Shown here: one piece after another, positions 55,738 through 64,000 of the stretch
Layout: each line of letters opens with the position of its first letter
How positions within the stretch are numbered: the first letter of the stretch is position 1
Source of the DNA: Allodiplogaster sudhausi
Lineage: Eukaryota; Nematoda; Chromadorea; Rhabditida; Diplogasteridae
Direction: 5' to 3'
DNA: 64,000 nucleotides
Assembly (NCBI GenBank): GCA_945643635.1
Contig: CALZFC010000072.1
Location: 168,501 to 232,500, forward strand
Notes under the pieces: model-generated
What the model saw: the letters and a program-made list of their open reading frames with translations, nothing else
What the model was told of the DNA's origin: nothing
Databases searched by the model: none
Translations under genes and position numbers: made by a program

Positions 55738-56815
55738 ATGTCTAACCCGACAAGTAGCGACGACAGCTTCTTGGAGGTGGTCGTGAGGCCAGCCTCGAAT
55801 TTGAACGAGCCAGACGATACTCGCTTTGTTTCCAACGTCAGACTGAAAGATCGCTTTTATTCTGAATATTTTTTTTTATAATTATAAACAAAAAAAAAAT
55901 TAATTAGCCACTTAAAGGATGTCTCCAGCGTCTTTACATAATTAAAGCATGTCTTAACTAAAAGGATGTTAATTTTCTCAGGGCAGTGGGCTTCGGAACA
56001 CTTGCAATCGAAGTTTCTAACCTAACCTGACAAAATAAGGCAAAAAGCAAACGAAACATTATGTACATGCCGGAGACCTCCTTTAAGATATCTAGTTAAC
56101 ATCGTTCATTTTTAGTTCCAAACTGCAACGCATGACAAGACCGCAATGCGTCAATTCTGGCGACATCTCTCCACCGTGCTCGTCTACTTGCTTCTGCTTT
56201 CCATTCCGTTTTCCATGGCAATCGCCTTCTTTAGATTATCAGGTACGATTTATATGAATAGTATAGTTTAATTATTAGCTAGCTACTAATATTTATTGCA
56301 TTATTTATTATAGCATAATCATTATTTTTTATTAAACTGTTTATTCATTTATTTAGTTAGTGATCATTTGGGTTTACTTCTCAGACTCCGACAAATTCGT
56401 CACGCAATCGCTGCCACCTCCAGTCAGCCACGAAGAGAGCATCGTTCCGTCGGCAGAGGAGGAGGAGGCACTTCGGAAGCTCCGCCCCCACGCGGCTGTC
56501 ACTTTTGACACGGCAACACGCAACGCTGAACGCGCCGCTGATGAGGGCCTCACATTTCCGGTTAGTGGATTTCAAAAAAAATATATATTTTGTAGAAAAT
56601 ATTCTAAGCAAAAATTTTTTTACGAATACGTGGATTTCGGAAGCAATTAAATATATATCATTATTCTGATTAAAAAAACAGCAATTATTATTTTCCGGTT
56701 TCTGGTCAGGCTTTATTTTCTTCAGGAGAAGCCGAAATTGAAGCGCGTTCCGATCCGGCCTGACCAGCTTCAGAAGATCTTCGATTTGCGCGAGGAGGTT
56801 CGGCGCCTTGCTCCG

Positions 56816-56864
<49 letters not shown>

Positions 56865-57320
56865 CCCTCTCTCTTTCTTTCTCTCTCTTTCTCGCTCTCA
56901 CTTCTCTTCGCACGATCTCTCTTCCCTTTCCCTCCCTCCCCCTATCCAGATTCGGCGCCTTGCTCCGCTTCTCTCTCTCTCTCTCTCTGAATCCCTCTCT
57001 CACTTCTCTTTCTCTCTCTCCTACTTTAACCTCTCACTCTCTTTCTCCTCTTTCTCTCTCTCTCTTTCGCTCACTTTCTTCTACTATTCTCACCTGTCTC
57101 GCTCTATCTCTTCCTTCCTCTCTCTCTCTCTCTTCTCTTCGCACGATCTCTCCTCCCTTTCCCTCCCCCTCTCCAGATGGACCGTGTAATGGAGCGCACG
57201 AGAAAGAAAGTGCAAGAGTCGCAGAGAGCCGTCGGCAGTGTCTGGATCCTCTCCTTCTTTTTCTTCATCCTGACATCATCCCTGGCCATCTTACTCTCGG
57301 CGTCCCATCTCTTTGCATAG
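55738..57320 (+). CDS. SDDS-2TM family copy 10 (intact reference copy)
   Basis: Exons A 55738-55836 (MSNPTSSDDSFLEV, NLNEPDDTRFVSN), C 56116-56242 (TATHDKTAMRQFWRH, then VLVYLLLLSIPFSMAIAFF), D 56385-56560 (SHEESIVPSAEEEEALRKL), E 56726-56797 (LKRVPIRPDQLQKIF), F 57177-57320 (MDRVMERTRKKVQE, then ILSFFFFILTSSLAILLSA, TAG). Exon B is not found. All introns are phase 0 except C-D (phase 1), giving about 205 residues. It starts 76 bp after the end of copy 9, in tandem. The predicted protein has an acidic N-terminus, two membrane segments, a loop with a PPPVSHEES motif and a basic amphipathic stretch before the second segment. I do not recognise the family. The 3' flank opens the second segmental duplicate. 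Confidence 0.75.
56820..57174 (+). repeat. TC-rich intron of copy 10 with internal duplication
   Basis: Sense (TC)n between E and F. The exon-edge sequence TTCGGCGCCTTGCTCCGCTT occurs twice, at 56799 and 56950, showing a local duplication of the intron start. Confidence 0.8.
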
Positions 57321-58690
57321 CTTTGCACCATTTTTTGATTTTGCTTTTACCACCTTTTTTCTTTCGAATTTCAATATTGCCGCCATTTTGTTTCTATACA
57401 CATTTTCCCGTCACATTACTGTGGATACCGTATCTATCAAGGTATTCTTCGTCTCTGATTAATTGCGTGAAAGAATGTATGATAATGAACAAGGACTTGA
57501 CTACGACGCACATTTCTGTGTATTACCAACTCTGACTTTCTCAGCAATTACATCTTTTATTCCAAGGCATCAAAGTGAACGTATTGAAAAATGATTACAT
57601 TGGTGAATAATGAATATTGACTATTGCTCACAGAAGATGGCACTCGACGAAACGCATTAAAAGGTACCATATTAGACATTGAAAGATCTCAAATGAAAAG
57701 GGCAATTTTTCTACCCGCAAAATGTCCTTCATATGTTAAAAAGCAAGACATAGAACCTTCGAGATTTCCAAATTAAAGAAGGGCACCCACGAAAAAAATG
57801 GTGTCAGCTTTCGAATTGCCGTATTCTCGCATGCTATTTTCACGAGTACAACGGCTACAAAATAAGGAATTTTCAGTATTTTGCGTCTAAGAAGATATTT
57901 CTAGATTTTGCTTTTCAATTCTGCCCAGGAAGATTGCAACTTGGCTGACATTCTTTGCGATCTATATCAAAGACGTAATTTTCTTTAAGATATTTTCATA
58001 TTAAAATTTTTTTAAACTGTTTGTATATGATTTTCAGCAAATCCTTTGAAGTGCGACAACGTATTGGACAGATCAGATACATAAATGCACCTAAGAGAGG
58101 CACTTTTCAGACGAAACGAATGTCAAATTCGCCTGTAAACTCGGAAAGAAAAGAAAATTCCATGGTTTTAAGGTCGATTTCGAGACTTTCTGATCACTGC
58201 GATTGAAATTTTTTTAAATATCTGGATAGCAAAACATATAATATGTATGGGTTTATTTTAGGTTCTAAAAACGAAAAAAAATGTTTATTTGGTAAAACTA
58301 ACGTGACAACACAAAAATTTTAATAACGTGCAACATTTTGCGCGTTCAACGCCAAAAATTACCCAATATCACATGCTTTGATCTCCAGATTTCGATCTCA
58401 GTGATCAGAAAAAAAATACGATATCGGCCTGACTGATTAGGTATATGGACCAATCTCTCAGAGTGGCTCTCTTAATGGTAAAGAAAACATATTTGTAGTG
58501 ACAAAATTGATCATGTGCAAGTGAGCAGTATTAAAGAAGCCAAAAAGCCAAATGCAAAATTCGCATTTTACATTTTTCTCTCAAGGAATAAATGACTTTC
58601 GTTACGGCGAATAACTAAAGAGTACAGTTAGTTCAAGTAATTGTAGAGTGTAAAACGGTGTCCAAACATATTTGGATTCTTCACACGTGC
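57321..58690. other. no gene seen
   Basis: Non-coding part of duplicate II, collinear with 34.9-36.4 kb but lacking the 32-bp palindrome and about 400 bp around it. Confidence 0.5.
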
Positions 58691-58769
58691 GGATATCATG
58701 TTCATGTTTGGATATCGCCCCGTAATCCTCATTCAATTGTCCCCGTCAATTTCTCTCGCATCCCCCTTC

Positions 58770-58891
58770 ACCGACGGCTGTGTCCCTCGAAGCGGAAGCG
58801 AACAAAAAAGAGAAAAGCCATGGCCTGCTTGGTCTCTTCTCATTCATCGGTTCGTCCATCTTTTTCTGTTTTTTTTTTTCCTTTCCGGGCT

Positions 58892-58940
<49 letters not shown>

Positions 58941-59260
58941 TCTCTTATGATTGTACCACCCAGTTCAAAGTATCATCTGAGAAAGGTGGGAGACATTAGA
59001 ATTTTTTTTACAAGTGAGGAGTTGTACACGGGAACGAAACATTTTAAAAGTTCCTATATTTTAATAATTCGAAGCTACAACAGTGGGAAAAAATTTTCGA
59101 GTGTAAAAAAATTATTTACTACTTCTTATTGCCGATGCCGGTTTTCGCCGGCTCCGTTTTCATCGTTGACGTCTGCAGAAAGGCGGTCAGCTTCTTCGTA
59201 GAGGATCTCTTCAATTTGCTGGCTCTTTTTCTCTTCTCGAATTTTCTCTATCTCTTAAAA
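58770..59260 (+). CDS. second hydrophobic family, copy d
   Basis: 58790-58890 encodes KSHGLLGLFSFIGSSIFFCF. A TC-rich intron in sense follows, then FKVSSEKGG after an ACCCAG acceptor (58964, stop soon after, unlike copy c). At 59133 MPVFAGSVFIVDVCRKAVSFF leads into LFNLLALFLFSNFLYLL. Same order as copy c at 37.2-37.8 kb. Confidence 0.38.
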
Positions 59261-59339
59261 AAAAATTTTCATCATATTCTATTTTCCCTGGTCTCTGCTT
59301 AGCAAAAGAATTACATAGAAATCTCCTGGTAGGGAGAAA

Positions 59340-59900
59340 TCCGCATTCTTACACGCTGCCCACGCGTCTGGACGAGCTTCCGCCGTGGAAGATCTCATAA
59401 CTAAAGGACAAATATAAATTAATATACATATTTGTCATTTATTGAACGACTCGAATTAAAAGTTTTTGCATGATTACATTCAAAACTAAACAGAAGTCGC
59501 TAGTTTGTTATTTTTTCTCTAAAAGTATTTACATTTTAATCAAAATGAATTCGGAAGTGTTGCTCTTGCTAATGTGGCGCTTGTTCTATTGCCTAATTTG
59601 TCATTTATTGGGAAAAAAGAAACGGACATCTTCCCCGGCGGGTACTCGTTCGGACGCGTGGTCGACCTGTAAGAATATGGAGGAATAAGAATATTTTTTA
59701 AAGGGGAATAAAAAGCTGCTTTATTTCTTGCAAACTGAAGGGGGAAAAGAGTGGCTGCTTGTGGAACAGCAGAGGAAACCGCCAAGCAGATAAGCAGTGA
59801 TAACAATGTTCAAAAATGATGAAATCAAAACTAAAACTGGAACATTTATTAAATCTAACGACTAATAAAGCGGTAAGCGTCACTTGCTCACCGATCTCTT
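59340..59900. repeat. repeat unit shared with 31.68-32.85 and 36.69-37.02 kb
   Basis: Contains GACGAGCTTCCGCCGTGGAAGATC, the GTACTCGTTCGGACGCGTGGTCGACC block, then 59740-59900, which matches 32690-32840 (ACCGCCAAGCAGATAAGCAG and so on). Confidence 0.7.
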
Positions 59901-60020
59901 CTCTCTCTCTCTCTCTCTCTCTCTCCCTCTCTCTCTCTCGCGCTCTCTTTCTCTCTCTCTCTCCCTCTCGACCTTGTCTTTATCCCTCTCACTCTCTCTC
60001 TCTCCCTCTCGACCTTGTCT

Positions 60021-60055
<35 letters not shown>

Positions 60056-60070
60056 TCTCTCTTTCTCTGT
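59900..60070 (+). repeat. (TC)n array with tandem TCGACCTTGTCTTTATC
   Basis: TC microsatellite with the motif CCCTCTCGACCTTGTC at two places 52 bp apart. Confidence 0.85.
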
Positions 60071-60559
60071 AGCTCAGTCTCTTGCAATTCGATATAATGC
60101 GGTTTTTTTTTGTTCGACATTTTGGGCAAAATGTAGAGGAGTATTTGATTAGAAAGAATCCTAAGAGAAGAATTAAGAACCAGTTCAAGAAAGGTTTAAA
60201 GCGGGAGAGAGGGGGAGAGAGAGAGAAGAAGAAGAAGAGAACGAGCGAGAGAGAGACATAGAGAGAGAGGGTGAAAGAGAGGAAGAGCAAGCGCGAGTGA
60301 GAATACAGTCACATAGTCAACGTAGCTGACGAATAGAGAGAAAAGGGTTGATGTAAATAGAATTATTAGAGAGAGAGAGATGATCTATATTGTTAGTGAA
60401 GAAAAGAGTGCACTAATAGAAGGGTGAATAAAAGAGATGTCGACAAAGTGAGATCATATTGTAGGCCCTTCATACGACAGAGATACCTACTGCGAATGAT
60501 CTGTATCTTGCTGGGTTGATTATCTCACTCTCTTATCCTTCAGTTTCTCGCTTGTTGCC

Positions 60560-60609
<50 letters not shown>

Positions 60610-60640
60610 ATACTATCTCTCTCTTTCTCCCCCTCTCTCT
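60560..60640. repeat. (TC)n microsatellite
   Basis: Counterpart of the tract at 38165-38420 in the other duplicate. Confidence 0.85.
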
Positions 60641-60849
60641 CACTAGCGATTCACCTTACTCTAATTTATCCGTGCTCGACCATCACTTCGGATTCTTACA
60701 ATATTCAGACTGTCCAAAATAGGAAGCGCAAAAGCTGCATTAAACTTCCTAGAATACAACAACAAAACACGTTTAAAACAAGTCCGATATGTAATTTAAC
60801 TCGCGTGTATAGAATATATTCTAGTAGTAAAAGTCTTCATTAGCCTTCG

Positions 60850-60914
60850 TAGAAACTATGTAGATACAGAGCTATATGAGAAGGTTGCGAAGGCGAAATT
60901 TGAGGTGACAAACG

Positions 60915-60945
<31 letters not shown>

Positions 60946-61040
60946 TGAAAAAGAGAGAGAAATACAGAGAGAGAGATACAGAGAGAGAGAGAGAGTGAGA
61001 GAGAGAGAGAGTGAGTGAGAGAGAGAGAGTGAGTGAGAGA
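60850..61040. repeat. cassette (NYVDTELYEKVAKAK) plus GA tract
   Basis: Plus-strand reading NYVDTELYEKVAKAKFE before GAG|GTGACA is open, as at 38.63 kb; followed by a GA array with GAGTGAGTGAGA blocks. Confidence 0.4.
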
Positions 61041-61115
61041 GAGCAAAGGATCACGACAGGATGGTTAGATTTTACCGAGCAAAGATATGCAAATTCGGCC
61101 TGCTTTTTCTCGCTC

Positions 61116-61151
<36 letters not shown>

Positions 61152-61175
61152 ATGTCACTCCCTCTCTCTATGCCC

Positions 61176-61185
<10 letters not shown>

Positions 61186-61247
<62 letters not shown>
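61186..61247. repeat. (AT)n microsatellite
   Basis: Pure TA array of about 31 units flanked by TC-rich DNA; absent at the corresponding place in duplicate I. Confidence 0.95.
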
Positions 61248-61250
<3 letters not shown>

Positions 61251-61540
61251 ATTCTCTCTCTCTGTCTCTATATGTCACTCTCTCACACCCTCTCTTTCTC
61301 TCTCTCATACTCTCTCTCTCATGCCACTCTCTGACTAGCGCTTCATCTTTCACTTATTTACCTGTGATCGGTCATCGCTTCTGATTCTTAAAACGATTCC
61401 GACAGAATGCCCAAAATAGGATTAATAGCACCTTCCCAGAAAATAGATCAGGACATGCAGAAGCGTTGAGAGAAGGCAGTCAACGGAGAGAAAGGGAGAG
61501 AAAGCGAGAGAGACAGAGATACAGACAGAAAGATAGTGGC

Positions 61541-61574
<34 letters not shown>

Positions 61575-61719
61575 AGCGAGCGTACGAGCGCAAGGAATCA
61601 AGATAGGATGGGGAGAATTTGCCGAGCAAAAATATATTCGGCCTGCTTGTAACCAATCCCTTACTCTCTCTCTCGCTCTCTCTCTCTCTCTTCTTTGCAT
61701 CCTTCTCATTTCCACTCCT

Positions 61720-62328
61720 TTTGAATTCCGCTATATGTATAATCCCAAAACGTGAATCTCGGCTCCGGAGAGCTTGATATCGCTCATGTGAAAATTGCTT
61801 GCAACCATTCCAGTGAAATTACATATTGAAACACATATTTTCATCGTCTGATCCTCGCGAACAACTTCTCCAAAGTTGATCGACTTTTTTTTGTTTGTAA
61901 ATCTCAGGAGTAACGACAAGGAATTTTTATATGTAGTAAGCATTCAAAAAATAGCAGTGATAAAACAATTTACATGACATTCACATTTAAACACACGATA
62001 AGGAAAGCTAGACGATAAAATTCCAAGGTATTCTGAATGTAGAACTTAAAAAAATACAGCAACTTAATTGGTAACCGTGCATTCGGACAACGATTCATTT
62101 AGGGGAAATCAGCATTAAAAAAGTCTACAGTATCCTTGGGACATTTCCTGGAATGGATAGAGAATGGAGAGACAAAGAGGAAATGGGAAGCGAGACTAAG
62201 GCACACTGATAAAACACTCAAAGGCACTGGATATATCTTACAGGCACAAGTCTTATAAAGAGTACAGTATGCCAGGGGTACTGTAATATATATAGAGAGG
62301 GGGGGGGGGGTAATTGTACCCCTAACTC
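61720..62328. other. no gene seen
   Basis: Collinear with 39.73-40.32 kb; no shared open frame. Confidence 0.5.
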
Positions 62329-63148
62329 TTAGGAGACAAGCGAAACGGGCTGGTGGTCATCCGTGATGGTCAAAGTGGTGATGTCGGGCAGCTCCTGGTG
62401 CTCTAGCTTCTCTTCCTCGTTCGCCTTGTGCTCGACCTGGTTCTCCTTCTCCTCCTCTGGCGCGTCCCTCTCCTCTGTCTTCTCAGGACTCTCTTCCTTC
62501 TCTGCGGTCTCTCCCTTCTCCTCTGCTGTCTCTCCCTTCTCCTCTGCTGTCTCCTCTTCCTTCTCTACGGTCTCTCCCTTCTCCTCTGCGGCTGTCTCCA
62601 CCTCCTTCTCTGCGGTCTCCTCCTCCTCCTCCTCTGCGGTCTCTTCCTCTTTCGCCTCGCTCTCCGGCTTCTCTGCGCTCTCTCGCTCCACCGGCTTCTC
62701 TTCCTTGGCCTCTGGTTCGGGCTGCTGGTGAAGCTCGGCCGGAGTGCGCGAAAGAACCTTAAAACATTTTAATATTATTTTGTATTACTTCTTACTTCTA
62801 TTCGCGTTTAAACGCCTTTTACATCCGATTTAATCAAAGAATTATTACATTTATTTCTTAAAATTAAGAAAAATAATCCGTGATAACAAACATCTGTCAT
62901 ACAATATATCTTTAATATTTATTCAATTATTATTATTAGCCCGCCGAGCGCGACGGGCTTCCAAAAAATGTGCTTGGGGTCTCTGTGGAGGCCCGGCATT
63001 TATATGAAGCGACTACGAGGCGTTGCTGCTAAACTTATCGCAATCGGCGCATCCGAGAATAGCCGGCTTTTCCGATAAACTACTGCGCATAGTAGGCAGG
63101 GGCGGGGTCGGGCGGTGTGAGAAGAGAGGGCGCAGAGTGCAGAACGGG

Positions 63149-63225
<77 letters not shown>

Positions 63226-63383
63226 AGAGTGAGTAAGGGAGAGATGAGGGAGAGAGAGAGAGCGAGAGACTGGAGAGAAAAAGAGCGTGCAAATGTGTCA
63301 GGAGGGAAATTAGAGGATAGTACTATGGACTCATACAGCCTATGAGGCATAGAGTAGAAAATAAAGGCAGGGAAGAAATGAAT

Positions 63384-63427
<44 letters not shown>

Positions 63428-63871
63428 GCGGAGGGAAAGGGAAAGCTAGGGATAAAAAGAGAGGAGAAACTAAAGAGAAAAACAGCGCAAGAGCGCGTGA
63501 ACGAGTCCAGAGGGAAAGCAAGCATGGGCTTATAGAGTCTGGGAGGCATAGAGTAAGAAAAAGTAGGGGAGCGGAAGGAATAAACAGCGAGCGAACGAGC
63601 GATAGAGAGAGAGAGAGAAAGTGGGAGAAAGGAGAGAAAGAGAGTGCGAGAAAGAGAGAGGGAGAGAGAGCGAGCGCGAGAGTGGAGGAGAGAGAGAGCG
63701 AGCGCGAGAGTGGAGGAGAGAGAGAGCGAGCGCGAGAGTGGAAGAGAGAGAGAGAGAGAGAGTTACCTTAGTCTCTTCGGTGATGTTCTCCTTGTCCTTG
63801 CCGGGAGACGACTGCGGAGATGGAGTGGCAGGCGGATGCTGCTCATCTCCCCGCTGCTGCATCGAGAGAAC
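62329..63871 (-). CDS. glutamate-rich protein gene, copy II (two exons visible)
   Basis: Exon 63871..63767 (CTTCCAG acceptor, GTAACT donor, phase 0) encodes VLSMQQRGDEQHPPATPSP and KDKENITEETK. Exon 62757..62329 encodes VLSRTPAELHQQPEPEAKEE, then a long Glu-rich region with repeats such as EEKGETAEEKGE, ending ITDDHQPVSLVS and TAA (142 codons). Both exons begin VLS, so exon duplication is possible. The intron is TC-rich in the sense direction. Low-complexity acidic composition gives no family. The gene continues beyond the right edge of the window; a start is not seen. Copy I at 40.3-40.7 kb is a decayed homologue. Confidence 0.6.
63150..63225. repeat. (GA)n microsatellite in the glutamate-rich gene intron
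   Basis: GA on plus, TC in the sense of the gene. Further GA arrays at 63385-63425 and 63600-63765, the last with a 28-bp unit GAGAGCGAGCGCGAGAGTGGAG repeated three times. Confidence 0.9.
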
Positions 63872-64000
63872 CTGGAAGAGGAGAGGCATTTAAACTCTTT
63901 AATATTTATTAATTATTTTTAAAAGTTTTTCAGTTGTTCTTATTATTTATGTAAAATAATAAATTAATAAATAAATATGAATTCTCAACTATTTCAGCAA
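63872..64000. other. AT-rich intron sequence at window edge
   Basis: Presumed intron upstream (minus sense) of the exon at 63767-63871. No exon seen. Confidence 0.4.

Larger units (their letters stand above)
57177..63133. repeat. segmental duplication, copy II
   Basis: Direct duplicate of 34716-41055 (landmarks listed there). Copy II has an (AT)n array at 61186-61247 and an intact glutamate-rich exon. Confidence 0.85.

Overview
This is a eukaryotic (metazoan) genomic window. I see no bacterial-style operons. Genes are split into exons of about 70-300 nt with GT-AG introns, and acceptors usually read TTCAG, TCCAG or TTTAG. A nematode or similar small-genome invertebrate is my best guess: introns are mostly short, MATH/BTB exons occur at two places, and dispersed TACCGTA-type and GC-rich hairpin repeats are common. 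Species and phylum cannot be fixed from the sequence alone. The window is accessory in character, full of (GA)n/(TC)n microsatellites, palindromes, element remnants and broken gene copies.

Left part (0-12 kb): a minus-strand SPOP-like MATH/BTB gene at 2.35-5.94 kb that lacks its middle exon. A 1.1-kb inverted-repeat element at 9.7-10.8 kb carries p53-type decamers. Two orphan plus-strand MATH exons follow at 10.8-11.45 kb. Then come a 30-bp in-frame minisatellite and repeat-rich DNA.

The dominant feature is a family of at least ten copies of an unrecognised small gene, here called the SDDS-2TM family, at 8.1, 13.1-16.2, 17.2-20.5, 21.7-23.0, 30.8, 32.9-34.1, 34.0-34.9, 50.7-52.2, 53.0-55.7 and 55.7-57.3 kb. 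The ancestral layout can be rebuilt as six exons: A (start, SSDDS motif), B, C (basic repeats plus first membrane segment), D (near-invariant acidic/proline exon), E (basic/amphipathic) and F (C-terminal membrane segment). Copies are organised as head-to-head pairs whose intergenic DNA is a foldback (16/17 kb and 52/53 kb). At 34 kb the palindrome has collapsed. Copies 6, 8, 9 and 10 keep open frames; the others show lost starts, donors, exons or stops.

Between copies lie debris of housekeeping-type genes: a DHHC acyltransferase pseudogene, a truncated LTR retrotransposon, an RPS24-like pseudogene, a Rab7-like fragment, a kinase-loop fragment and a membrane-protein C-terminus. A direct segmental duplication of about 6 kb (34.7-41.06 and 57.2-63.13 kb) carries a second small hydrophobic gene family and a glutamate-rich gene; the 40-kb copy of the latter has two nonsense codons. 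A 2.2-kb inverted-repeat element (42.05-44.20 kb) and a 6-kb one (44.25-50.31 kb) separate the duplicates. The 6-kb element encloses a minus-strand gene whose last three exons have matching phases.

The introns of the recognised genes tend to carry (TC)n on the coding strand, so microsatellite polarity tracks transcription direction over most of the window.
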